From: Limnohabitans radicicola
GTDB lineage: Bacteria; Pseudomonadota; Gammaproteobacteria; Burkholderiales; Burkholderiaceae_C
Direction: 5' to 3'
Assembly: GCF_014837235.1 (NCBI RefSeq)
Contig: NZ_JACYFT010000002.1
Coordinates: 124,001 to 188,000 of the forward strand
DNA: 64,000 bases
Below, piece by piece: positions 10,298-18,469 of the stretch; within the stretch, counting starts at the first letter, position 1; each line of letters opens with the position of its first letter. The notes under the pieces were generated by a model. That model had not been told where the DNA came from. It did no database searches and saw nothing but the letters and a program-made list of their open reading frames with translations. Both the position numbers and the translations under genes were made by a program.

Positions 10298-11332
10298 ATG
10301 AAACGCATCTTCATCAAGACCCTGATCGCTTCCGTGGCCCTGACAGCCGCTGGCGTGTCGCTGGCACAGGACAGCAAGACCATCAAGTTCGCCAACCAGA
10401 ATGCGGCCGGTCATCCGATCGTGCTGGGCATGGAAAAGTTCAAGGAAATCGTCGAGAAGCAGTCCGGCGGCAAGATCAAGGTCAACGTGTTCCCGGGCGG
10501 CACCCTGGGCAGCGACCAGGCCAATGTGTCGGCCATCCAGGGCGGCACGCTGGAAATGGCTTCCATGAACTCGGGCATCTTTGCCAACCAGGTCAAGGAA
10601 TTTGCGATCTTCGACTTCCCCTTCATGTTCGGCAGCGCCAAGGAAGCCGACGCAGTGGTGGATGGCCCGATTGGCAAGAAACTGCACGCCAAGCTGGAAG
10701 ACAAGGGCATCGTGGGTCTGGGCTATTACGAACTTGGTTTCCGCCACATCTCCAACAGCAAGCGTCCGATCCAAAAGGTGGAAGACCTGGAAGGCCTGAA
10801 ACTGCGCGTGATTCCCAACCCGATCAACGTGGACTGGGTCAAGGCCCTGGGTGCCAACCCCACACCGCTGCCATTCCCTGAGCTGTACGCTGCGCTGGAG
10901 CAGAAAGCCGTTGATGGCCAGGAAAATCCGGTGGCCACCATCAACGGTGCCAAGCTGTATGAAGTGCAGAAGAACCTGGTCCTCACCGGTCACCAGTACA
11001 ACCCGCAGTCCGTGATCATCAGCAAGAAATTCTGGGAAAAACTCTCGGCTGCCGAGAAGAAGATCGTGGGCGACGCCGTCTCCGAGTCGGCCAAGTACCA
11101 GCGTGAGCAGTCCCGCAAGCTCGAAGCCAGCCTCCTGGATAACCTGAAAAAGAACGGCATGCAGGTGACCCAGCTGTCCGAAGCCGAAATGGCCAAGATG
11201 CGCGACAAGATGCGTCCCGTGACCGCCAAGTACGGCGTGACCGTGGGTCAGGACATGGTCAAGGAAGTCCAGGCCGAAATCGAAAAAGCCCGCAACGCCG
11301 CGGCCGCACCGGCCAAGAAATCCGGCAAGTGA
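10298..11332 (+). CDS. dctP: TRAP transporter periplasmic solute-binding protein (DctP)
   Basis: A 344-residue exported solute receptor. A signal peptide (MKRIFIKTLIASVALTAAG, cleavage near SLAQ-D) is followed by a DctP domain. 'EDLEGLKLRVIPNPI' carries the conserved Arg that contacts the substrate carboxylate, and 'ALEQKAVDGQENPVATI' is the typical hinge region. It ends in an Ala/Lys tail (AAAAPAKKSGK). A carboxylated substrate is expected. Downstream hairpins may raise dctP level relative to the following genes, as is common for binding proteins. Confidence 0.93.
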   Translation: MKRIFIKTLIASVALTAAGVSLAQDSKTIKFANQNAAGHPIVLGMEKFKEIVEKQSGGKIKVNVFPGGTLGSDQANVSAIQGGTLEMASMNSGIFANQVKEFAIFDFPFMFGSAKEADAVVDGPIGKKLHAKLEDKGIVGLGYYELGFRHISNSKRPIQKVEDLEGLKLRVIPNPINVDWVKALGANPTPLPFPELYAALEQKAVDGQENPVATINGAKLYEVQKNLVLTGHQYNPQSVIISKKFWEKLSAAEKKIVGDAVSESAKYQREQSRKLEASLLDNLKKNGMQVTQLSEAEMAKMRDKMRPVTAKYGVTVGQDMVKEVQAEIEKARNAAAAPAKKSGK

Positions 11333-11338
11333 TGCGCA

Positions 11339-11419
11339 CCATGGCGGGCCCATGCCTGCCATGGCCAAGCTTTCATGGCGCGGCAGTGAGCACTGCCGCG
11401 CCCCTGTTTCCCTTTTTTT
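11339..11419 (+). terminator. Tandem hairpins after dctP
   Basis: CCATGGC (11339-11345) pairs with GCCATGG (11358-11364), and GGCGCGGCAGT (11377-11387) pairs with ACTGCCGCGCC (11392-11402). A run of seven T ends at 11419, about 10 bases after the second stem. Probably a partial terminator or 3'-end stabiliser between the transporter and the catabolic genes. Confidence 0.5.
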
Positions 11420-11430
11420 GAACGCCAGCC

Positions 11431-12264
11431 ATGATCAACGGCAACACCGACCTCATTGCCCACATCGGCTACCCGACCCACACCTTCAAGTCGCCGATGA
11501 TCTACAACCCGTACTTTGACGAGGCGGGCATCAACGCGGTGGTGGTGCCCATGGGCTGCAAGGCGGAGAACTACCCCGCCTTTTTGAAGTCGGTCTTCAC
11601 GCTGGAAAATATCCGGGGCGCACTGATCACCATGCCGCACAAGGTCACCACCGTGGGCCTGCTCGACGACGTCACCGCCACGGTGCGCGTGGCCGGGGCC
11701 TGCAATGCCGTCAAGAAACTGGCCGACGGTCGCCTGGTGGGCGACATGTTCGACGGTGCCGGTTTTGTGCGTGGCGTGCAGCGCAAGGGGTTTGACCTTG
11801 CGGGCAAGCGGGTGCTGGTGGTGGGCACCGGGGGCGTGGGCTGCGCGATTGCCGCCTCGCTGGCGGGCGCGGGCATCGCTGCGATCAGCCTGTTCGATGT
11901 GAACACCGCCAGCTGCCAGGCGCTGGCCCAGCGCCTCCAAGCCCATTACCCGCAGATCGATGTGCGCACCGGCTCCAACGACCCTGCAGACCATGACCTG
12001 GTGGTCAACGCCACCCCCATGGGCATGAACGAAGGCGACCCGCTGCCCATGGATGTGTCCCGCTTGTCTGCTGACACCTTTGTGGGCGAGGTGGTGATGA
12101 AGTCCGAAACCACCGCCTTTCTGGCTGCGGCGCAGGCGCGCGGCTGTCGCACCCAGGTGGGCACCGACATGCTCTATGAGCAGATTCCAGCTTATCTGGA
12201 GTATTTCGGCTTGCCGACCACCACGGCCGATGTGCTGCGCCGTGTGGCCCAACTGAGCTATTGA
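11431..12264 (+). CDS. Shikimate/quinate dehydrogenase-like protein (second AroE homologue)
   Basis: A 277-residue shikimate dehydrogenase-fold enzyme. Substrate Ser motif 'HTFKSPMIYNPYF', catalytic Lys in 'ITMPHKVTTVG', Asp in 'MFDGAGFVRG' and nucleotide loop 'VGTGGVGCAIAASL' are present. The residue after the second strand is 'FDVN' rather than an 'NRT' basic cluster, so NAD rather than NADP use is possible. It sits between a TRAP transporter and 3-dehydroshikimate dehydratase-like genes, which argues for a catabolic role oxidising shikimate, quinate or a related cyclitol acid. The exact substrate cannot be read from the sequence. Confidence 0.85.
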   Translation: MINGNTDLIAHIGYPTHTFKSPMIYNPYFDEAGINAVVVPMGCKAENYPAFLKSVFTLENIRGALITMPHKVTTVGLLDDVTATVRVAGACNAVKKLADGRLVGDMFDGAGFVRGVQRKGFDLAGKRVLVVGTGGVGCAIAASLAGAGIAAISLFDVNTASCQALAQRLQAHYPQIDVRTGSNDPADHDLVVNATPMGMNEGDPLPMDVSRLSADTFVGEVVMKSETTAFLAAAQARGCRTQVGTDMLYEQIPAYLEYFGLPTTTADVLRRVAQLSY

Positions 12265-12298
12265 ACCGGCGCCTGGCGTGCCTGACTGGAGCGTGGAC

Positions 12299-13180
12299 AT
12301 GACACTGAACAAAGTTGACCGTGAAGCTGTACCGGAAATGCCCAACCGCCTGGGCATTGCCGGCATCGAATTCATCGAGTACGCCACCAGCCGCCCGCAG
12401 GCTCTGGGGCAGGTGCTCGAAAACATGGGCTTTCGCCCGGTGGCCCGTCACCGCTCGCGCGAGGTGACGCTGTACCGCCAGGGCACGATGAACCTGGTGG
12501 TCAACGCGAACCCGGACGATGCGCGCGTGAGCGGCACGGTGGACGGTCAGCCGGTCATTTCGGCTGTGGCGTTCCGCGTGCAGGACGCGCTCAAGGCGTA
12601 CAACCGATGCATGGAGCTGGGGGCCTGGACCGTGGGCAGCCACGCGCAGGCCATGGAGTTGCACATTCCCGCCATCCATGGCCCTGGCAGCAGCCGGTTT
12701 TACTTTGTGGACCGTTGGCAAGAGTTTTCGATCTACGACATCGATTTCAAGCCGATCCCCACGGTGGATCCCAACCCGCCTGCACTGGCCGGCATGAGTT
12801 ACTTTGGTGTGGTGCAGTACATCGGCGCAGCCCGCAGCGCCGACTGGCAGACGTATTACGAGCACATGTTCGACTTCAGCAGCATCCCGGACGACGAGCG
12901 TTTCGGTATCCTGCCCAAAGGCAAGCTGATGAAAAGCCCTTGCGGCACCTTCCTCTGGCAATTGATCGAACCCGATGTCTGGATGGACAGCGACGACAGT
13001 CCCGAATGCCTGCAGCGCATCGGCTTTGGCGTGGCGAATGTGGCCGAGGCCGTGGCGACACTCAAGGCCCGTGGCGTGGAGTTTGTCGAGTCGAGTCAGT
13101 TGCACCCCGAGGACCGTGGTGCGCTGACGCGCCATGCTCTGGGCTCTGTCGCTTTTGAACTTGTCCACCAGTCAAAATGA
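12299..13180 (+). CDS. 4-hydroxyphenylpyruvate dioxygenase-like (VOC) protein, similar to the QuiC C-terminal half
   Basis: A 293-residue protein with two tandem vicinal-oxygen-chelate modules. 'GIEFIEYATSRPQALGQVL' with 'MGFRPVARHRSREVTLYRQG' opens the first and 'GVVQYIGAARSADWQTYYEH' with 'MFDFSSIPDDERFGILPKG' the second, as in 4-hydroxyphenylpyruvate dioxygenase. It is shorter than true HPPD (about 350). In bacterial QuiC-type 3-dehydroshikimate dehydratases an HPPD-like domain is fused C-terminally to a sugar-isomerase-like barrel. Here the barrel is the next gene, overlapping by 4 bases (ATGA). It may act with the barrel protein or be an independent oxygenase. ATG 12299 was chosen over an upstream GTG because GGAG lies at good spacing. 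Confidence 0.75.
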   Translation: MTLNKVDREAVPEMPNRLGIAGIEFIEYATSRPQALGQVLENMGFRPVARHRSREVTLYRQGTMNLVVNANPDDARVSGTVDGQPVISAVAFRVQDALKAYNRCMELGAWTVGSHAQAMELHIPAIHGPGSSRFYFVDRWQEFSIYDIDFKPIPTVDPNPPALAGMSYFGVVQYIGAARSADWQTYYEHMFDFSSIPDDERFGILPKGKLMKSPCGTFLWQLIEPDVWMDSDDSPECLQRIGFGVANVAEAVATLKARGVEFVESSQLHPEDRGALTRHALGSVAFELVHQSK

Positions 13181-14067
13181 AAGCCGTTATGAACTTGCTC
13201 GACGGCTACGGCATGGACACCATCACCATGGCTGGTACGCTGGAAGCCAAACTGGCCGCCATGAAGGGGGCCGGTTTTTCTCAGGTGATGCTGATGGCCC
13301 GCGATCTGGTCACACACCCCGGTGGCGTGGACGCCGCCGTGCAGGCCGTGCGTGCGAGTGGTATGCGTCCCACGGGTTTCCAGGTGCTGCGCGACTTTGA
13401 GGGCTTGTCCGGCCACCTGCACAGCTACAAGCTCGACATCGCCAAGGCCATGCTCGAGATGTGTGCTGCCACGGGCAGCAAAGTCTTGCTGGCGTGTTCG
13501 TCCACCTCGCGTCACGCCACACAAGACCTGGACCAGATCGCTGCAGACCTGAAAAAACTCGCCATGCTGGCCGTGCCCTTGGGCATCAAGGTGGCCTACG
13601 AGGCTTTGTCCTGGGGGCGGACGGTCAATGAATTTCCCACCAGCTGGGATGTGGTGTGCCGGGCCGACTGTCCGAATCTGGGCATCGGCATCGACTCGTT
13701 CCACATCTTTGCGGCCAAGACGCCGCTGGACGCGATTGAAGAGCTGGATCCGTCCAAGATTTTTCTGGTGCAACTGTCGGACTTCATGTGGCAGGAAACC
13801 CCCACCTTTGAGGAACGCATGACCACCGCCCGCACTTTCCGCGTGTTCCCGGGCGAGGGCGTGCACAGCGAGCAGCTGGCTGATCTGGTGCTGCGCCTGG
13901 ACCGCATTGGTTACCGGGGGGACTACAGCTTCGAAGTCTTCAATGACGATTACCAGCAGCTGCCACTGGCCACGGTGGCCGAGCGCGCCCGCAAGAGCGC
14001 GACCTGGTTGCATCAGGACGTCTTGCACAAGTCGGCGCCGCTGCCTGCCTGGACGCGTGCACACTGA
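13177..14067 (+). CDS. Sugar-isomerase-fold protein, probable 3-dehydroshikimate dehydratase
   Basis: A 296-residue xylose-isomerase/AP-endonuclease-2-type TIM barrel. Visible landmarks are 'KVAYEALSWGRTVNEF' (metal-binding Glu), 'LGIGIDSFHIFAAKTP' (Asp and His) and 'GDYSFEVFNDDY' (C-terminal Glu), spaced as in asbF/quiC dehydratases. The inferred reaction is 3-dehydroshikimate to protocatechuate. It is translationally coupled to the HPPD-like gene. An internal ATG four codons in is an alternative start. Its product would feed the lig operon at the left of the window. The alternative is a different sugar or cyclitol isomerase. Confidence 0.78.
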   Translation: MKAVMNLLDGYGMDTITMAGTLEAKLAAMKGAGFSQVMLMARDLVTHPGGVDAAVQAVRASGMRPTGFQVLRDFEGLSGHLHSYKLDIAKAMLEMCAATGSKVLLACSSTSRHATQDLDQIAADLKKLAMLAVPLGIKVAYEALSWGRTVNEFPTSWDVVCRADCPNLGIGIDSFHIFAAKTPLDAIEELDPSKIFLVQLSDFMWQETPTFEERMTTARTFRVFPGEGVHSEQLADLVLRLDRIGYRGDYSFEVFNDDYQQLPLATVAERARKSATWLHQDVLHKSAPLPAWTRAH

Positions 14068-14112
14068 GGCAGGTCTGCCGCTGCGGGCTCAAGAAGCCTG
14101 GCTTGATGCCGA

Positions 14113-14150
14113 TGTCTTTCATCAAAGGTGCGTTTGCGCCTTGAAAGACA
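14113..14150 (+). promoter_or_regulatory. Inverted repeat before the coiled-coil protein gene
   Basis: TGTCTTTCA (14113-14121) and TGAAAGACA (14142-14150) form a 9-base-pair stem with a 20-base loop. It ends 7 bases before the ATG at 14158 and overlaps its likely ribosome binding region. It could be an operator, a terminator lacking a T-run, or a translational control hairpin. Confidence 0.35.
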
Positions 14151-14157
14151 GGGTGTG

Positions 14158-15156
14158 ATGCTGGGTTTCAATCAAGTTCACGGGTGGGTTGCCCTCGGGC
14201 TCATGGCGGCCAGTTCGGCGCAGGCCGGGCAATACCAATTGATGTTGGGAACGGCGCAATCCATTCCCATCGCGGTGACCGTGCGCAACAACGAAACGCA
14301 GTGCCATCTGCAGCTTCAGGTGGCGGACCAGCCGCCGCAAGAGCGGGTACTCAAGGCGCCCCATTACGAAACCCGCTTGGTGATCCGCCCTGAACAGGCC
14401 GGCCCCGTGCCTGTGCGCTGGATCGGGGTATCCCGGCGCGTGGGCTCGGAGGTGATCAACGCCTGTCCGACCGAAGGGCAGACAGAGCTGATGGCCTCAG
14501 TCAGCAATGAACGCATTCTGTCCGACTGGAATGCCTTGTTTGCGAAGCTGGGTCCCTCCCTGTCGGCTTGCGTTCGGACGGCACTCGAATTGCAGCAGGT
14601 TCGCTACAGCTGGTTTGACCTTCGGGCCCCTCAAAGCAGTGGGGAAGACGCCAAAATCAACGCGTCACTGCAGGAGTGCGAGTCATTTGTGACCCGCGCC
14701 ACCGCATGGGGGGGCAAAGATCCGATGCGCCATCCGTGCGTGTTGGCATCCGGCCTGAAAACCCAATGTGAAGGCTACTATGCCGAGCCAGGCAAGTCAG
14801 GTCAGGTGATCACCCAGCAGCAGGCGATCGCAAGGCAGCTGCAAGGGCTGGCCTGGACGACAGGTGTGCGCGAGCAGCCGCAAGTCAAGGCCCAGCGGCT
14901 CAAGCGAGAGCTTGCAGAACAGCTGCGCCTGGAAGCTCAGGCTGCGGCCAAGCTGGAAGCCGAAGCCAGACAGCAGCGCGAAGAAGAAGCCCGCCGTGTC
15001 GCCGAAGCCAAGGCGCAGGAAGAACAGGCCGAGGCTGAAAAAGCACGCGAGGCCGAACAAAAAGAAAAAGAAGAAAAAGAGCGCCTGGAAAAACGCAGCT
15101 GGTTTGCCAAAACTTACGACGGACTCAAGGAAAAAGCAGGGCTGGGTGGTAAATGA
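14158..15156 (+). CDS. Secreted protein of unknown function with C-terminal coiled coil
   Basis: A 332-residue protein I do not recognise. The N-terminus has a signal peptide (hydrophobic WVALGLMAASSAQA, cleavage before GQYQLM). A beta-rich domain follows (about 25-120), then a helical stretch with several Cys (SACV, LQECES, HPCVLAS, KTQCEG) that could form disulphides. Residues about 235-310 are a highly charged Ala/Glu/Arg/Lys coiled coil ('RQQREEEARRVAEAKAQE' and similar). The protein ends with 'WFAKTYDGLKEKAGLGGK'. The start at 14158 was chosen because it opens the signal peptide. A GTG at 14128 is upstream. It is convergent with tadC and unrelated to the catabolic genes by content. Confidence 0.7.
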   Translation: MLGFNQVHGWVALGLMAASSAQAGQYQLMLGTAQSIPIAVTVRNNETQCHLQLQVADQPPQERVLKAPHYETRLVIRPEQAGPVPVRWIGVSRRVGSEVINACPTEGQTELMASVSNERILSDWNALFAKLGPSLSACVRTALELQQVRYSWFDLRAPQSSGEDAKINASLQECESFVTRATAWGGKDPMRHPCVLASGLKTQCEGYYAEPGKSGQVITQQQAIARQLQGLAWTTGVREQPQVKAQRLKRELAEQLRLEAQAAAKLEAEARQQREEEARRVAEAKAQEEQAEAEKAREAEQKEKEEKERLEKRSWFAKTYDGLKEKAGLGGK

Positions 15157-15163
15157 GCCTGCT

Positions 15164-16120
15164 TTAGCCGCCCACACCCTGAAAATGCTGCTGAAAGCTG
15201 ATGACCACCGGCCCCAGCAGCACGGTCAGCAGCGATGGAAATATGCAGAAAATCAGGGGAATCAACAGCTTGACCGGCAGCTTGGCGGCAGCCTCTTCGG
15301 CCATGAGTCGACGCTGGGTGCGCAGGGTTTGCGAATACAACACCAAAGCATCCGAGATGCTGGAGCCGAACCGATCGGCCTGAATGAGCACCGCCACCAG
15401 GGATTCGATGCTTTGCAGACCGATGCGGTCCGACAGGTGCTGCAGGGCCGCTGCGCGTGAGAGCCCTGCGCGCAATTCCAGACTGGTCAATGCAAATTCA
15501 CCGGAAATCCCGCCATGGCTGAGCTGCATGTCGCGGCCCACCCGTTCTATGGCCGCGTCCAGACCCAGCCCGGCCTGTACACACACCCGCAGCAAATCCA
15601 GGGCATCTGGCAAACCACGAAACAGGCGGGCCTGGCGGCGTGAAATTTGCCATTGCAGCAGCACGTCGGGCAGGTAGTAACCTGTGGCGCAGGCTAAGAG
15701 CAAGAAGGCCAAGCGGGACAGCCCGGCCGGGGCGGAGGCTGACACCGCCCACCAGAAACCATAAGCCACAGCTGGAAGCAGCAGGCACAAGGCGGTTTTT
15801 AAGCCATAAAAAACGATGGGCGCTTGTGGCTGACGGATGCCGGCGTGGACCAAACGCTGGCGCAACAGATGGGGTGCCGGGTTGTGGCTTGCGCTGCTGA
15901 CTTCCGGCGGGGTGGCCCAGTCACTGAGCCAGTGCAGCAGCGCACCCAGCCGTGGCTGCACCTGATGCCACCATGCGCTCATGCGCGAGCCAGACGGTTT
16001 GGCCAACAGCTGCAGACGGCGATCGCCGGCATCGGGCACCCAGCGTTGCAGCATCCAGTAGCTTGTGCTGACCACGGTCATGAAGATGCACAGTGCGAGC
16101 ACGATGTTCAGCCAGTTCAT
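15164..16120 (-). CDS. tadC: Tad pilus inner-membrane platform protein TadC
   Basis: A 318-residue type II secretion system F-domain protein of the Tad/Flp pilus. It has an N-terminal membrane helix, two central helices around residues 95-150 and a C-terminal helix ('LLIPLIFCIFPSLLTVLLG'). The GspF-like cytoplasmic domain includes 'GLPDALDLLRVCVQAGLGLDAA'. With TadB it forms the platform on which TadA acts. It is the last gene of the minus-strand Tad operon and follows tadB by 13 bases. Length is standard. Confidence 0.9.
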   Translation of the reverse strand: MNWLNIVLALCIFMTVVSTSYWMLQRWVPDAGDRRLQLLAKPSGSRMSAWWHQVQPRLGALLHWLSDWATPPEVSSASHNPAPHLLRQRLVHAGIRQPQAPIVFYGLKTALCLLLPAVAYGFWWAVSASAPAGLSRLAFLLLACATGYYLPDVLLQWQISRRQARLFRGLPDALDLLRVCVQAGLGLDAAIERVGRDMQLSHGGISGEFALTSLELRAGLSRAAALQHLSDRIGLQSIESLVAVLIQADRFGSSISDALVLYSQTLRTQRRLMAEEAAAKLPVKLLIPLIFCIFPSLLTVLLGPVVISFQQHFQGVGG

Positions 16121-16133
16121 AGGGGAGATCCGT

Positions 16134-17105
16134 TCATATGCGAATGTCGATCAATCGCCACATCCAGACGATGCCTGCGAACATCAGCAACAGACTGACA
16201 TGCAGCATCTGGAGCCCTTGGGGCGTGCGCCACAGTGCGGACATGAATTCGGGGTTGACCAGGTTGAGCAAGCCCGCCAGCGCAAAAGGCAACAGCGACA
16301 GGATCCACGCCGATATCCGCCCTTCACCTGAAAGCACCCGGATCACCCCGCGAATTTTTTGACGCTCGCGTACCAAGCTGGCGGTGTTCTTCAAGACGTC
16401 GGCCAGGTTGCCTCCTGTTTCGTGCTGGACCAGCACGGAGATGACGAAAAAACGGACATCGTCGCTGTCGACGCGCTGTGCCAGTCCGGACATGGCTTGG
16501 CGAAGATCCAGACCGAAATGGATTTCGTCGAACACTGTGTGCAGCTGGGTCGACAGGGGTGGCTTGGCGTCGTCGGCTGCCATCAGCAGCGCACTGGTGA
16601 ACGCATGTCCAGCCTGCATGGAGCGCGCAATCAGGTCCAGCACATCGGGCAATTGGGTCTCCATCCGCTGGATCTGCTGGTGCCGTCGGTGCATCAAAAA
16701 CCACAAAGGTCCGACCATGCTCATGACCATGAGTCCCAGGCTCCAGGCTTTGCCCAGTCCGAGCAGCAGGCCCAATGCCCCCGATCCGAGCAACAGCACA
16801 AAGGCCATGATGAGACTTTGGCCGGGCTCGAGCGGCAGACCTGTTTGCTGCAGCCAGCGCGCCCAGGCCATGGCGCCTGGCAGCCCCTGCCAGGTTTGGC
16901 CCAGCCAGGTCGCTGGACTGCGTGGCATCGAGCTGTCGGCAGGCGCCGATGGCGTGGCACCGTGCGGCGACAAGGACTGCCAGCGGCGAGTGAGGATCTT
17001 GTGCTGTTGGCCCCAGCTGCGGCGCCAAAGACTGGAGAGCCCCCACAGGAAAAAGACAACAGCCAGAATGGCCGTGCCTGCAAACGCCCAGAGGGAATGG
17101 CTCAT
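16134..17105 (-). CDS. tadB: Tad pilus inner-membrane platform protein TadB
   Basis: A 323-residue GspF-domain membrane protein, partner of TadC. The conserved 'LPDVLDLIARSMQAGHAFTS' and 'LVQHETGGNLADVLKNTASL' are seen, with an N-terminal helix, a central pair near residues 90-140 and C-terminal helices. Its ATG overlaps the tadA stop by 4 bases (ATGA), so the two are translationally coupled. Confidence 0.91.
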   Translation of the reverse strand: MSHSLWAFAGTAILAVVFFLWGLSSLWRRSWGQQHKILTRRWQSLSPHGATPSAPADSSMPRSPATWLGQTWQGLPGAMAWARWLQQTGLPLEPGQSLIMAFVLLLGSGALGLLLGLGKAWSLGLMVMSMVGPLWFLMHRRHQQIQRMETQLPDVLDLIARSMQAGHAFTSALLMAADDAKPPLSTQLHTVFDEIHFGLDLRQAMSGLAQRVDSDDVRFFVISVLVQHETGGNLADVLKNTASLVRERQKIRGVIRVLSGEGRISAWILSLLPFALAGLLNLVNPEFMSALWRTPQGLQMLHVSLLLMFAGIVWMWRLIDIRI

Positions 17106-18469
17106 GCCATGCCCCTGGGGGAGGCGGGTGAAAACAGATCCTCACGCAAATGGATGCCGCGGGATATGAGGCGCTGCATGAATTTGGGTCTGATGCCGGT
17201 GGCCGAAAAATGACCTTCGACCGCGCCTTCACTGTTCAATCCTGTCTGTTTGAATTGGAAGATTTCCTGCATGGTGACGACTTCGCCTTCCATGCCGGTG
17301 ATTTCCTGCAGACTGGTGATCTTGCGTTTGCCGTCCGACAGGCGTGACACCTGGATCACGACAGACAGCGCAGCGCTGATTTGCTGGCGCATGGAGCGGG
17401 GATCGACCCGCAGACCAGCCATGCCCAACATGTGTTCCAGGCGGGTGATGGCGTCTCGCGCAGAGTTGGCATGGATGGTGGTCATTGAGCCATCGTGTCC
17501 GGTGTTCATGGCCTGCAGCATGTCCAGCACTTCCGCACCACGCACTTCTCCCAGGATGATCCGGTCCGGGCGCATCCGCAAGCTGTTGATGAGCAGGGCC
17601 CGCTGGGAGATTTCACCCTTGCCCTCGATGTTTTGGGGCCGCGACTCCATGCGCACCACATGGGGTTGCTGCAGTTGCAGCTCCGCCGCATCTTCGATGG
17701 TGATGATCCGTTCATCGGTCGGGATGCTGGAGGACATGACATTGAGCAAGGTGGTTTTGCCACTGCCTGTACCGCCTGAAACCAGCAAATTGACACGTGC
17801 CCTGACCAGACCCTGGATCAGGTCTGCGATTTCAGGGCTGAGCGCCTCGAATTTCAGCAGATCACGCATGCCCAGTGGCGTGGCAGAGAAGCGCCGAATC
17901 GACAAGAGCGGGCCGTCAATGGCCAGGGGCGGGATGACGGCATTGACGCGCGAGCCATCGGGCAAGCGTGCATCGACCATGGGGCTCATTTCGTCGATGC
18001 GTCGGCCCACACGCGAGACGATCCTGTCGATCACGCGCAGCAGGTGCTGGTCATTGTCAAACCGAATGGGGGTGGCTTCGATTTTTCCGCGCCGCTCCAC
18101 ATACACCTGGCGAGGGCCGTTCACCAGGATATCTGACACGCTGGCATCGGACAGCAAGGGCTCGATGGGTCCCAGGCCCAGGATCTCGTCCTGTATGCCT
18201 TGCGTGATCTGCCGTCTTTCCTGCTCGTTGAGTGCCAGCCTGTGTTCGTCCATCAAGGTCTGGCTGAGGTTTTGCAGCTGAGCACGCAACACGGGAACGG
18301 GAACCGAGTCCAGCCGCCGCAGGTCCAGCTGCGCCAGGACATCGCGGTGGATCCGGGATCGGATTTGCTCAAAGCGTGTCGTGGCCTGCGGTCTGGCGCT
18401 CTCTTCGTCGCCGGTCTGGACGACAGGCGCCACGGTCACTTCGAATGGTTCAGGGCTGGCGAGTTTCAA
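17102..18469 (-). CDS. tadA: Tad pilus assembly ATPase TadA/CpaF
   Basis: A 455-residue secretion ATPase of the VirB11/TadA family that powers Flp pilus assembly at the inner membrane. The Walker A motif is '[13 protein letters not shown]', the Asp box is '[12 protein letters not shown]', Walker B is '[18 protein letters not shown]', and the His box is '[14 protein letters not shown]'. I chose the TTG at 18469 because AGGAG lies six bases upstream. A GTG at 18502 (466 residues) has a poor ribosome binding site and would enlarge the overlap with tadZ from 20 to 53 bases. Either start leaves all domains intact. Confidence 0.92.
   Translation of the reverse strand: MKLASPEPFEVTVAPVVQTGDEESARPQATTRFEQIRSRIHRDVLAQLDLRRLDSVPVPVLRAQLQNLSQTLMDEHRLALNEQERRQITQGIQDEILGLGPIEPLLSDASVSDILVNGPRQVYVERRGKIEATPIRFDNDQHLLRVIDRIVSRVGRRIDEMSPMVDARLPDGSRVNAVIPPLAIDGPLLSIRRFSATPLGMRDLLKFEALSPEIADLIQGLVRARVNLLVSGGTGSGKTTLLNVMSSSIPTDERIITIEDAAELQLQQPHVVRMESRPQNIEGKGEISQRALLINSLRMRPDRIILGEVRGAEVLDMLQAMNTGHDGSMTTIHANSARDAITRLEHMLGMAGLRVDPRSMRQQISAALSVVIQVSRLSDGKRKITSLQEITGMEGEVVTMQEIFQFKQTGLNSEGAVEGHFSATGIRPKFMQRLISRGIHLREDLFSPASPRGMA

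Noticed and set aside
8149..10395. 748-residue open frame antisense to the TRAP transporter genes
   Set aside because: It is extremely His/Gln/Gly-rich, without domain or start signals, opposite dctQ and dctM whose membrane helices are clear.
17250..18281. 343-residue Ser/Arg-rich frame antisense to tadA
   Set aside because: tadA has all ATPase motifs. The antisense frame has no ribosome binding site or domain.
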